From contig NW_006921532.1 in NCBI RefSeq assembly GCF_000340215.1, forward strand, positions 4,229,126 through 4,293,125: 64,000 nucleotides of DNA, given 5' to 3'. Under the pieces are notes generated by a model that did no database searches, was not told where the DNA came from, and saw only the letters and a program-made list of their open reading frames with translations. The DNA comes from Pseudocercospora fijiensis CIRAD86 (lineage: Eukaryota; Ascomycota; Dothideomycetes; Mycosphaerellales; Mycosphaerellaceae). Every line of letters starts with the position of its first letter. Positions within the stretch are counted from its first letter, which is position 1. Made by a program: the position numbers and the translations under genes. Shown here in pieces: positions 1 to 9,820 of this stretch.

Positions 1-292
1 ACGCACATTCGAGTTCACCTCATCCATCCAGCCAGCACTTCCCAGCACGCACGCCCCTGACCGCTGACCTGGCCCTGCCTGGCCGTTTCACACGCCTTGG
101 CCTTGATACATCAACATCCTTGTGCCAGATCACATCAATGGCGACGCAATGGCAATGGCAATGGCAACGCAGCCCTCTCGCGACTGCTAGCACAAGACCC
201 AGAGTCGACTTCCGACATCACCATCCCCTATTCGTTGCCCGCCCTTTCCACCGCGGCTCGATGACATCAAGCTAACTTTGCGCTTACAAGAA

Positions 293-1846
293 ATGACACC
301 CTCCGAAGAAAGAGCATCCAGTGTCAACAGGTTGCGTTCACTGTTCGAGACCAAAAACGACAGCTCCAGCTCGCCCAACGCCCGCGGACGCTCTCCCGCT
401 GGTCTCGGAAGCGACGACAGCCGACCCAAATCGAAGGTCAGAGCCAGCTTCTTCCCCGTCCACTCTCCGAACCGACTGAGCGGTATGGCCTTACCGCCTG
501 ATGCTGAGGCAGACAAGTCGACTCTGCCTGAGCCCAATCGCGACCCAAGCACCGGCAGGCGATCGAGCTTCAGCGAAGACAAGGATAGTGCCGTTGCCGC
601 AGCAGTGAAAGGCTCCGTCCATGCAGAGCATGAGAGGCGGAAGACCAATTCTCTTGTGGCAGGCACGATCCCGGAGGCAGTTGTAGAGATGCCACGGGAA
701 GAGAAGAACATCGAGCTCGGCAAGAAGCAAGAAAGCACAGTCGATGAGCCGGCAGAGAGCCCTGACAAGCATGTGACTGGAGCAGGAGAGGACCCAGCAG
801 AGATAAAGCCTGCGCCCGTGAGCGGAGGAGGCGCATTACCGCCAGCTGCTGGAGATTTGCGAAAGCGAGGGGCAACTGCGTCGAAAGCTTCAAGCAAGAG
901 CAGCAACGGCAAAGCAGATGCAAAGCCGCCAGCCATTGCCACTAAGGGTGCACCGAGGCCGTCCACAAGCTCCGTGAAATCACCGCGCACAGCGTCGACA
1001 GCTTCTGCGCCCCCGCCAAAGGTGCCAACCAAGAAGACCTCTCGAAGCTCGCTGACTGCGCCGACCGCTGCTTCCGTGGCTCGAGCTGCTGCTGCCGACA
1101 AAAGCACTGCCGCAGGAGTAAAGCAATCGTCTGCATCCAAGCCCAAACCACGAGAGACTACGACGCCGCTAAACATCTCTTCACGGCTCACGGCGCCAAC
1201 GGCAGCTTCTCGCGCTAAGTACGAAGCTCCTGCGGCTTCTGAGCCAAAGTCGACACCAAGTCGTGCGAAATCAACTTCTTCAACGAGAGCGACACCAAGG
1301 CCATCTCTGGGACGGCCGCAATCTCGCAACTCGGAAAATGAGACGAAGAAAGCGGGTGCGCCAGTCTCTGGCAGCTTTCTAGAGCGTATGACTCGACCAA
1401 CCGCTGCATCATCGGGCCGGACACAGAAAGAGGCGGAGGTTAAGAGCCCGCCAAAGTCGCAGAAATTGCCTCACAGGCCGAAAGCCAACGGACACCCAAA
1501 AAGTGCAGCAAGTCCCTCTGTTGCGACTCCGGATGAGATTGAAGCCGAGACAACCTCGGTAGAAGAGCCATCTGTGGTTCCAGAAGACGAGTCCCGAGAG
1601 GAGGCGGTTCATTCTGCGGCCCAGTCAGCAGTCGAAGATGTTGCTGAAGAGCAATCAGTTCCGGAGGCTGTCACACCAGAAGCTGCCTCTACTACTGCTT
1701 CTGAGCAGATGGAAGGCAAGTCGATGACTGTAGAGGTTCCTGTAGGTGAAGAGACACCCGTCCCGAGCACCAATGGCCACGCAGAGGACCCGCCAGCACT
1801 AGAGAGCACGCCGGCAGCACCGGCATTCGAAGACTCAATTCGCTAG
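293..1846 (+). CDS. Low-complexity Ser/Ala/Pro/Lys-rich protein with repeated PTAAS motifs
   Basis: Single-exon protein of 517 aa from the ATG at 293; the frame is open 5' of it only through a TTG. I do not recognise a catalytic domain. The N-terminus has a short hydrophobic/basic patch (SVNRLRSLFE, about residues 10-19); the rest looks disordered, with basic Ala/Ser/Pro stretches in the middle and an acidic C-terminal third. Three copies of a motif near L-T-A-P-T-A-A-S lie at about residues 253, 298 and 366 (the last as MTRPTAAS). A branch-like GCTAAC at 271-276 and AG at 289-290 just before the ATG suggest an intron ends there, so a 5' UTR or small coding exon could lie upstream. Fungal proteins with this composition are usually annotated as hypothetical or mucin-like. 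Function unknown; a cytoskeletal or scaffold role would be a guess. Confidence 0.75.
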   Translation: MTPSEERASSVNRLRSLFETKNDSSSSPNARGRSPAGLGSDDSRPKSKVRASFFPVHSPNRLSGMALPPDAEADKSTLPEPNRDPSTGRRSSFSEDKDSAVAAAVKGSVHAEHERRKTNSLVAGTIPEAVVEMPREEKNIELGKKQESTVDEPAESPDKHVTGAGEDPAEIKPAPVSGGGALPPAAGDLRKRGATASKASSKSSNGKADAKPPAIATKGAPRPSTSSVKSPRTASTASAPPPKVPTKKTSRSSLTAPTAASVARAAAADKSTAAGVKQSSASKPKPRETTTPLNISSRLTAPTAASRAKYEAPAASEPKSTPSRAKSTSSTRATPRPSLGRPQSRNSENETKKAGAPVSGSFLERMTRPTAASSGRTQKEAEVKSPPKSQKLPHRPKANGHPKSAASPSVATPDEIEAETTSVEEPSVVPEDESREEAVHSAAQSAVEDVAEEQSVPEAVTPEAASTTASEQMEGKSMTVEVPVGEETPVPSTNGHAEDPPALESTPAAPAFEDSIR

Positions 1847-2378
1847 AGGCGTCGCAATGCATTCCATAGTTCTGAGATGGATGCCATTGAGCAGAGTCTG
1901 TCCAGCCCCCGTCGTTCGATCAGTCCGCTCGTTCCTTACGAAGAAGCTTTTCAAAACCGCAGGATTCGAGAACAGCGACGGAGTGAGACGGTACATACGG
2001 TCTCTTGTCCGCTCACGCCCCACCCGAGGATCACTTCCATACCTCATACTTCTCTCGGTGGACTAAATCCGGCTTCCGAAGGTCGACTACTGCCAACTCC
2101 AAAGAGAATTGCAAGTTTCAAGAGACTGAACAAGGTCAAAAATGGTATTTCTAAACCGAGCGGTTTGGACTGAGGAGCGAGAAACCACAAGAGATGTGTT
2201 GTTGTTGTCACTGTCATTGAACTCCAATTCAGTATTGTTTGCGCGTTCTGCCTGTTTCTACTGATTCGACAGCTAGATACCACCCGCTGAGTTAGCGAAG
2301 AAATTTATTCAAGATTAATTGAGCCCATGGCTGCGAGAAGACCTCGAAAGCGCAAGTCTGAACGAATGACAGGTCTCT
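1847..2378. other. Intergenic, convergent 3' ends
   Basis: Lies between the 3' ends of two convergent genes. A 98-codon frame (1877-2173, +) starting MDAIEQSLSSPRRS is rich in Arg/Ser and could be a small gene or a spliced 3' exon of the preceding gene. There is no clear donor-acceptor pair and no homologue I know, so it is not called as a gene. Confidence 0.4.
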
Positions 2379-3690
2379 CTACCGTAGACTCCAATCGCCA
2401 TCCTTTTCGACAATATCAATTGGTCTTCTTTCATCAATAGATATCCTGCCAGCTTCGAGAATTGCTCCTGTGGCAATGGTGTTCTTCAGCGTCGGTAGAC
2501 CTCGCTTGTCTAGATCATCCAATGTCGCTCTGCCGTCTTTCAAAGCTTGTACGGCGTCAACGAATTTCTCAAACGAGACGTATCCTAAATTGTAAGGAGT
2601 GACCAGTCAGCAGATGTCTCGGAGGTGGGAGTACTCATGAACACCTACCATATCCTCCCTGACCTGCGAAGTTTCCTTCCTCGTCTGGTGCATATTTCAT
2701 GTAGAAGGGATTGTACCAGCTCAAGCCTCCCTCATCCTCAGTGACGTCGTACCCTCTCTTTGCTTGATTGACTCTGACTTCTCCTTTCGACGCCATGTAA
2801 TGGAAGTATTGGTTTGAATGTACGCCGGCTTTTTGCGGCGCCGTCCAACTCGCTGTGTATACACCTGTAGCTCTCCTTCCGGATCCGTCTTTCTTCTCCC
2901 AATCCACGAGCAATGTGATCGTGTCTTCGGTTTCGGGCACACAGCCAAGATCCGTGGCTATGCCTTTCGACGCGGATCCTGTTACTCGAACCGGTCTCCA
3001 GCTTGGAACCATACTCTCGTTGACATCGATGTGGTGCGAGTTGAGGTAATATGAGATATCACTCTCTTTTCCCGCCCAGGCTTTGAAAGTTTCCAATTGA
3101 GATTTCGGTTGGGACATGTATGAGTAAAAGTAGTTGAATTCTCCCAGGTTGCCGTTGATGGCGCGGTTCCGTGCGTCGGCGTAGGCGGGATCGAAACGTT
3201 TGTGATGTTCGATGTATACGAATACATTGTTCTCGCGAGCTTCTTTGAGCAGGCTTTGGTGTTCGGATAGGTGCTTCACGGCGGGTTTCGTGATCATGAC
3301 GTGGATTTTCTTGCGAATGGCATATAAGGCGATGGGATAATGGGTTGGGTCTGGGGTGAAGATGGTTATTGCATCTCCGGGAGATAGAGCGTCGATTGCG
3401 GTTTTGTAGGCTTCCGGATCGCGTCGGTCGTTGGGTGGAAAGGAGTCGAAGGATGTGTCGAGGCCGTTGTAGGCTTGAGTGATGTTTTTGTGGAGGTGTT
3501 CTCTTATGGCTGGGAATTTCTGGCCTGAAGTGCCTACCATCGACAGCTTTCCGACTTTTCCTCTTCGTCTCAGATCGAATAACGTCAGTCCTACTACGCC
3601 CACCTTCTTGTCACTGCCACTCTGACCACCGCCGACAAAGCCAGTTGTGTACTCGCCGGTCCCGACCATACACACATTGAGAGGGGCCAT
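2379..3690 (-). CDS. Gfo/Idh/MocA-family NAD(P)-dependent oxidoreductase
   Basis: Two exons: 3690-2649 and 2584-2379, joined across a 64-bp intron (GTAGGT donor, CTGAC branch, TTTAG acceptor); 415 aa. The N-terminus holds a Rossmann fold (MAPLNVCMVGTGEYTTGFVG), and about residues 105-135 hold the family's second-strand region with a TKPAVKH variant of the EKP dinucleotide-site motif, followed by EHHKRFDP. The C-terminal half is the alpha/beta substrate domain (DISYYLNSHHIDV). The second exon adds a typical closing helix (EKFVDAVQALKDG) and supports the join. The family oxidises or reduces sugars, inositols and related polyols; the substrate cannot be read from sequence. The frame extends 12 nt upstream through a TTG, so the ATG at 3690 was chosen. 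Divergent from the glycogenin gene. Confidence 0.88.
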
Positions 3691-4533
3691 CTTAGCGGTC
3701 AAGGCCCGCTGCGTTGTTCCCTGCCTGTATCCTTTGCTCTTTCTTGGTGTGATGGAGATTGGAAGTGATCACCCGCGGGGTGCAGACGCCGAGAGGGGGG
3801 GTTTTGCGCAGGTCAGGTCATGTCTCTCCAGCCATTGAGTTGGGGGGTTCGCTATTGCTATTCCTCTATGGTAAGCCAATCTGTCCTCAGTCTCATGCCG
3901 AATTACATTGGCATTGATGCCGTGTACACACGAGAGAGCGTGCTGGAGAGATTATCATCTCCAATTGAAGCTTGGCATAGAATAGCAGTTGCCGACTTCG
4001 GATGATCGAAGTGCCCGCCCGCTGCACGTTCCATGGACTGCCCACCGAGGTTTTGGGCAGGCTAGCGATGTTGCAATGAAGCCAGGGCACAGCGAAGAGC
4101 ATGTTCTTGGCTGGGGAGATTATGCGAGCTGTTGAAGGCCCATGTGCAGGTTCTCGAGGCGTGACTTGGCAATACTGTAGTTCTAATGTTAGCAACAAGG
4201 GAAGCTGTCGGAGCTGTCGCAGCTGGAGCTCTTTGGCGCTCAATTTCGCACGGTGACACCTCGCATGCAACATCGATATCCACCCGCTGCCAGCGTGAAC
4301 GGGAGCCTTGGGCCACCCTTCGTCCCCCTGTCGTTGCTGTCAACACGCCCGCTTGCACGTTTCGTTGAATGGTGCTGTGAGCGTGCGGAAATGAAGTTGA
4401 GGTGGCCGTCCCGAAGCGAAGCCAAGCCAAGCGAAGCCGGTCCTGCACTTGACCTTGGTATCAACAGAGCATCACGCCTCTGTCAAGGTCTGTCTTCTGC
4501 CATTGAGCTGCATGCTTACATCCAGCATTCATC
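3691..4533. promoter_or_regulatory. Shared upstream region of divergent oxidoreductase and glycogenin genes
   Basis: 843 bp separate the two start codons of a head-to-head pair, so both promoters must lie here. No convincing ORF is present. I see no sharply defined operator; short GC-rich patches such as the repeated AAGC-rich run near 4410-4435 are the only texture. Confidence 0.5.
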
Positions 4534-7500
4534 ATGGCGCGTGGGGAAGATGTCTACTGCACGGCAAGTCCATTTGCATATCAATTGGCCCAAGACAAGG
4601 CAACGCTGACATGGAGGTAGCTCGTGATGAACGATGCCTACTTGCCCGGTATGCCGACCCACCCAGCAACCATAGCACGACACATGAAAACACCAAAGAT
4701 CATACCTAACCAGTAGTCCAACCGTACAGGAGCAGCAGTATTAGCACATTCCCTACGAGACTGCGGCACCACGAAAAAGCTTGCCTGCCTCGTGGTGCAG
4801 CATGGCCTGCGAGCGAGCACCATTGAAGAGCTCCAGTCGCTATACAACTATGTCATTCCTATCGAACCAATCCGCAACCCGCAGCCTGCCAACCTCTATC
4901 TCATGAATCGCCCCGACCTGCTCTATACCTTCTCCAAGATCAACCTATGGCGCCAAGTGCAGTTCCGAAAGATTGTCTACATCGATGCCGACGTGGTGGC
5001 GCTGCGCGCGCCGGAAGAGCTGTTTGACATACCAGACTCGTTTGCTGCAGCACCCGACGTGGGCTGGCCGGATGCATTCAACTCGGGCGTTATGGTGCTC
5101 ACCCCAGACATGGGCGAGTACTACGCCTTGAGAGGCCTTGCAGACTCGGGTGACAGCTTTGATGGTGCCGACCAAGGTTTACTCAACCAATACTACGAGA
5201 ATCGCCCGTGGAAGAGGTTGAGCTTCACATACAACACGACGCCGAGCGCAAATTACCAGTACGAACCTGCTTACAGGTACTGGAAGCGAAACATCACCCT
5301 CGTGCATTTCATTGGGAAGGATAAGCCATGGCAAAGGGCACGAGATGAGAAAGGTGCGCCGAACGCCTTCCAGGAATTGCTCAGCAGATGGTGGGCGGTC
5401 TATGATCGGCATTTCCAAGTCTCGGTAAGTACATACGTGGCAGACGAAGAATCTTGCTGAGCGGCGTAAAAGACCTCAGATTACATTTCCGGCCGACGAA
5501 CTCCAGTCGCCAACTACGTCCACGTCCAGCAAGTAGCAGCTTCAGAGTCGTTTTCTGCCGCTGGCTATCCAGTAGCGACGACTCAACCCGCGCCGCCGCC
5601 GCAGCATTTCCCTGCCCAGGGCCAGCCATATTATACGTCACATCAAGGCGTTGAGGCCCCCGAGCAGCGTCAGCAGCACTGCCAGCCTCCGCATTACCAC
5701 TCGCACCATCATACCCCCGAGCAGTCAAACCACCATGCAGGCACCGCCACGCCTTCGTTTGCTGAGCGTGGCGAGCCTGCAGAGAATCTTGCTCAAGGCC
5801 ATCAACAGCCCATCCCCACAGTGCAACAGCGCAAGTTTTCGGCACCTCACATGGAATGGGATGCGACCCGTGGAGCACCGCCAATTGACGCGAGACCAGA
5901 GGCAGCAGACTTTCCCACCACAACTTACGAGTTTAATACTAATCCGGCGCCTTTCCGACCTCCTCCGTCGTATCCAGAGCCGCCGAAAGACATGTACTAT
6001 CAGGTGCCGCCTCCGCCTCCTCTGAGCCAGTCTGCACCGAAGCCGAAGCCCATCTTCCCTTGGGAGGAACGCGAACACAGCAGACCAACGAGGAGATTCG
6101 TCGAGGATGAAGCGCCTCCGCCCCCGCCTGAGCTGGAACCAGAGGCGCCATATGCCGATGAACTGGAGGTTTCGACCGACAAGAACATCGAGCCAGTGAC
6201 TCCTACCATCAAAGTCACCGATAACCCATGGACCTCTTTCGCTCAACAGAAGAACGTCTGGGATGAGGTGAACGGCATTAATGACTACGTACGCGCCTTG
6301 ACAGCGTTTCAGAAGAATCGTGGGAAGGTACAGGTCGTGCAGGAAAATGTTCCATCCATCGGCGTTCCAACGACTACAGATAAGCAGCAGCACGTCCTCT
6401 CGCCGTCAAACGACCCTAAGCCGGAAGAGCTGATTGAAAAGGTCGAGCAAGCACGCCAACGGCGCGAAAGCCTCATTCTCACCGATTTTCCAACTGCCGA
6501 TGACAGGCCCTCTTTACCGGTGACTCCAGCACCAAGGCGCCGATCTACCTTTTGGGGAGATGAAGGCCGAGATGATGAAGCGGATCTTCCACCTGCTGAA
6601 GGGGTGCCTGATCAAGCGGACTGGGTATGTCCTAAATGCGGTTTTCACATGCCTCGCGAGTCTTGCATAATTGCTGCGCCTCCTCCAGATCTTCCTGTCC
6701 TCACACCTTCGTTGTTGAAATACTGACGACGATGAGACATTGGCGTTGCCAAGAGCTTGAGCATTTTGGGACTCTGCTTTGGATAGAGGTTTGGCGCAGC
6801 TTGTTCAGATGTTGCGCGAAAGTTCTTGCGATTTCATTCAAAAATCTACCAAGCGAAATCGTATGCTAATTAAACGCTGTTGTTCTTTTCAGGACCCCAA
6901 TTTTCAGCTCGAGAACTTGCGCAGGAGTTCTCTGATCGGACCAGGCGATCTCAAACTCCCCGGTGGAAAGCCGCTGCCGAACCGCTCGATGCCAACAACG
7001 GCAGTACCAATTCCCGAACACGCATTGAACCATCCCCACGTTCCTATTGCTAGCAGCGGAGACGGTGCAGATGAGAGATTAGTTGACTACCAACAATCGA
7101 ATTACGTGGCTGGTGCAAGCAGTGGTAGTAGTCCGCATGGTCTTGACAGACTCGCCCAGGGTCATGAGAGTCATGATGAGTACTCGCGCAGTGCATCTGG
7201 TGTTTTGACTTCAGGACAGTCTGATTCGCAAAGCAGATCACAAGGTGTCTCCTTTGGCGAGAGTTCCACGATCAGCGAAAGTGATCTGACAACCTCTAAC
7301 TCGTCTGCAGATAGCAGCAGAAACCAAAGTCAAGAGAGCGACTGGACAACAAGTTTTCGAACAGGTGCGCAACAGATCAGAGCGGGGCGCAAGCCGTTCT
7401 CGGAATTTTTATCAAGCTCTTCCTCGAGTGAGACGCGGACGACGTCGACCTTCTTCAGCGGCAGCAGCGAGAGCACATCAAACACGGCATCCAGCTTCAT

Positions 7501-7822
7501 GACGTCAATTGTGAGCGGCGATCATGGTAGGCTGAGTGATACAGCGCGTAATACTGCGCTCAATGCAGCCAGCGGATCATCTTCATTGCCCGGAAGCTAT
7601 CCCACAACTCAAAGCGAGTCGCCAGGCTTCTTTGAAAGTTCTTCTGGGGGCGGATCCAGTGTCTTCGGAGAGCCCGGCTTCGACAAGCCATCATCTGGTG
7701 TCGTGGACGAAGTTGAAGCAAAGAGAGACGGAAAGGACTTTCCAGGCATACCCAACGATGAGCTCATGAGCCCAAAGACAGAAAGGAAGGAGGTGGCATT
7801 CGAAACAACCAATAGCCAATAG
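4534..7822 (+). CDS. GLG1: Glycogenin, self-glucosylating initiator of glycogen synthesis (GT8)
   Basis: Five exons: 4534-4563, 4621-4648, 4730-5424, 5473-6624, 6893-7822; 944 aa, long for a glycogenin. Exon 1 gives MARGEDVYCT, exon 2 LVMNDAYLPG. The GT8 domain in exon 3 shows the DxD metal/UDP-glucose motif (YIDADVVAL), FNSGVMVL, GADQGLLNQYY and HFIGKDKPW, plus the Tyr-rich NYQYEPAYRYW stretch that in this family carries the autoglucosylated Tyr. Exon 4 holds the Pro-rich linker and the fungal glycogenin signature KPIFPWEE and NPWTSFAQ...VWDEVNGI. Exon 5 resumes as DPNFQLENLRRSSL and ends in a long Ser-rich tail. Intron 1 appears to be GC-AG (GCAAGT...GTAG). Intron 4 is 268 bp and phase 0, giving ADW-DPNFQLE. 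Glycogenin primes glycogen with UDP-glucose in the cytosol. Confidence 0.93.
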
Positions 7823-8362
7823 CCAATGACACATAAAATCAGGAATACAGCACCCACGAGCAGACGATGGATGATGGAACGAATGCATTGCACATATTAT
7901 TAATCAGCACATAGGAAGGAGGACCTTTTTGCCTTTGGAAGGCATTTGGAATGTCAGGAGTGCGTTCTCCAAGCAACGAAACTTGACAGCAGATGGATCA
8001 TTCTTTGCGCTGGCTGTCACGGCATTTCAGGATTCTATTGAGCGTTTCTGGCGCGCGCACCGCATATTGTTGTCTGGGTACGGGCAAATTGATACTTATT
8101 CGCCTTTCCAAATAACCCGAGTCTAGTGAATACGTTTTCCACAGAGACTCCTTTGACGTGGCCGCAGTTTCCGTCGCACTCCTCTATATCATAATATCGC
8201 TTGCCATCATCCATCACAGTAGATCGCGCCATGTCATCAGCACTGGCCAATGCATGCTTCGAATTCTACTCGGGCCGCGGACCATAATGCATCGCATGCC
8301 TCATATCAGGATGGTCCTTTCTCAAATCCTCGCCGTTCTCCTCCTCCCCGATCCTTCCTCTC
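7823..8362. other. Intergenic region between convergent genes
   Basis: 540 bp between convergent 3' ends. No ORF I can support. Its right end contains half of the imperfect 49/52-bp tandem duplication described separately. Confidence 0.5.
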
Positions 8363-8433
8363 TCATTCTCTGCCCGCCAAGCCGTTCTCCTCCGCCTCGA
8401 TCCTTCCTCTCCTCTCATACTCTGCCCTCCAAG
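8333..8433. repeat. Imperfect tandem duplication, 49-bp and 52-bp copies
   Basis: Copy A (8333-8381) and copy B (8382-8433) both start CCGTTCTCCTCC and run through GATCCTTCCTCT to CTGCCC..CCAAG. They differ by a few substitutions and a 3-bp indel. The duplication covers the C-terminal codons and the stop of the minus-strand gene beside it. Confidence 0.85.
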
Positions 8434-9217
8434 GGATGGGCCCAAAATGCTTCCGAATACCCTCATACTTCGTCATCCTTCGATCGCCAGCTTCCATATC
8501 TGCAATACTGAACTCATCCAAGTCATCTCTCGACGTTCCAGCCCTGTACCTCTTAACAGCGAATCGCCGAATATTGCAGCGAAGATCAATGGCCGTCTGG
8601 ATGAGGTAATGAGACGACCACCATTGAAAAGCCCACGGCATACGACCGAATTGATCCCCAGCTGGTTTCCAGCCTTGTAGTCCGGCGATGAGGCTCCCGG
8701 TCGGCGTCGTAATGGTATTGCCAGAACTTTTGGCTTTGAAATCTGTGAGTTTGGGCACAGGTCGCTCGTTTTGATCGTCGGGATTTCTCGCTTCTTTCGG
8801 CATTTTGCACCACAGAGCTACGGCGAGATTGCGGCCGCACTCGAAGCAGCGACGGTGGGCTGGATCTTTGCACATGTAACAGCCTTGCTTGGCGCAGGCG
8901 TGTTGGCAGAAGTTGTTGTTGAGTGAGGCTGCGAGGAGACAGAGGTTGTGGGTTGTGACGACTGGCACGCGAGGTGCGATCGAGTCGTATCTGGATTTCA
9001 TGTCGTTGAGGATGTTTTGCCGCTGCATCGCCGCTTTTTCTTCTGCCGTTTTGTACGAGAATTTGGATGCTTCGTACAGCTCATGGCATACGGTTCTGAT
9101 TTCGACGTGGGCTGGGACGCGTCGAGTCAGGATTTCGAGCGCATCGTCGCTCGTGTCTGCGAAGAGATGGTCGCAGATGATGCTCTGCACCTCTGGTGGA
9201 ATCGCGTTTAATGCCAT
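8363..9217 (-). CDS. Hypothetical F-box-like, Cys-rich protein
   Basis: 284 aa, single exon, ATG at 9217. The N-terminus (MALNAIPPEVQSIICDHLF) has the Pro-Pro-Glu-x-x-x-x-Ile pattern of degenerate fungal F-box domains. A Cys cluster at about residues 104-128 (CQHAC..GCYMC......CFEC spacing) could bind zinc. The middle has an aromatic stretch (MPWAFQWWSSHYLIQ). The C-terminus is Arg/Glu-rich and is altered by a tandem duplication that moves translation into another frame and a TGA. If the F-box is real the protein would be an SCF substrate adaptor, but substrate and function cannot be inferred. Confidence 0.7.
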   Translation of the reverse strand: MALNAIPPEVQSIICDHLFADTSDDALEILTRRVPAHVEIRTVCHELYEASKFSYKTAEEKAAMQRQNILNDMKSRYDSIAPRVPVVTTHNLCLLAASLNNNFCQHACAKQGCYMCKDPAHRRCFECGRNLAVALWCKMPKEARNPDDQNERPVPKLTDFKAKSSGNTITTPTGSLIAGLQGWKPAGDQFGRMPWAFQWWSSHYLIQTAIDLRCNIRRFAVKRYRAGTSRDDLDEFSIADMEAGDRRMTKYEGIRKHFGPIPWRAEYERRGRIEAEENGLAGRE

Positions 9218-9820
9218 TGTGTGGTGTGTGTTGTTTGAGTTGGAAACTGGTGCAGAAAATTTGAGATGCTATTTTTTTTTCTGATCAGTCTCTGGGATTG
9301 ACTCGAAGAAAAAATCCAAATCAAGAAATGCTGTGAGGATGAGTGAAAGAGTGGTACCGGGTGGGATGAAGAACCAGAAGTAGGAGCGAAACTCAATATG
9401 TCCTCACTTGAAGCGTCTTCTTGGTTGGTCTGAAACTCAATTTGACCTCACTTGAAGTGTCCCCATGGTGTTATGGCAAGGTCTGCAGTGGGTCTGTGTG
9501 TGATAAGTAAGAGGTACTCACTCTTTATCAGTAGCTTCTGTAGCCGGTGGCGTGAGTGCGCGAGATGTGATGTCGTTGTTGTTGGCAAGGCGAAGGATAA
9601 GAAGTCGAGATGGGAGGTAAAGATATATAGCGCCAGTTGAAAAATGGTGCTGATCGACAATAGCAACTCTACAATAGACTTGTAGAAGATCTTCGAGGCC
9701 CTTGCGCCTGCATGACAATAGCAAGAATGAGTTGCTTGTGAACGCCAAGACCCTGCCCCAGCCATCGATTTTTGAAACGCGCTAAATTTAGAACGCTCTT
9801 CACTCACTTGCAGCAAAGTT
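9218..9820. other. Intergenic region, no gene seen
   Basis: 603 bp between the start of the F-box-like gene and the stop of the ThDP enzyme. The ThDP gene's frame runs open into this region only if its last intron is ignored. It carries a direct repeat (9388-9461) but no supported gene. Confidence 0.5.
9388..9461. repeat. 30-bp imperfect direct repeat
   Basis: Two copies, 9388-9417 and 9432-9461, share GAAACTCAATWTGNCCTCAC followed by TTGAAGYGTC, 44 bp apart. They lie upstream of the F-box-like gene on the minus strand and may be paired regulatory sites or a small local duplication. Confidence 0.7.

Noticed and set aside
187..1329. 380-codon frame antisense to the first gene
   Set aside because: Low-complexity shadow of a codon-biased Ser/Ala-rich gene; no family signature, no ATG-supported start.
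9448..9820. C-terminal extension of the ThDP enzyme frame
   Set aside because: Arises from reading through the last intron; the spliced exon gives the family's normal WIVVPYYDN end and stop at 9821.
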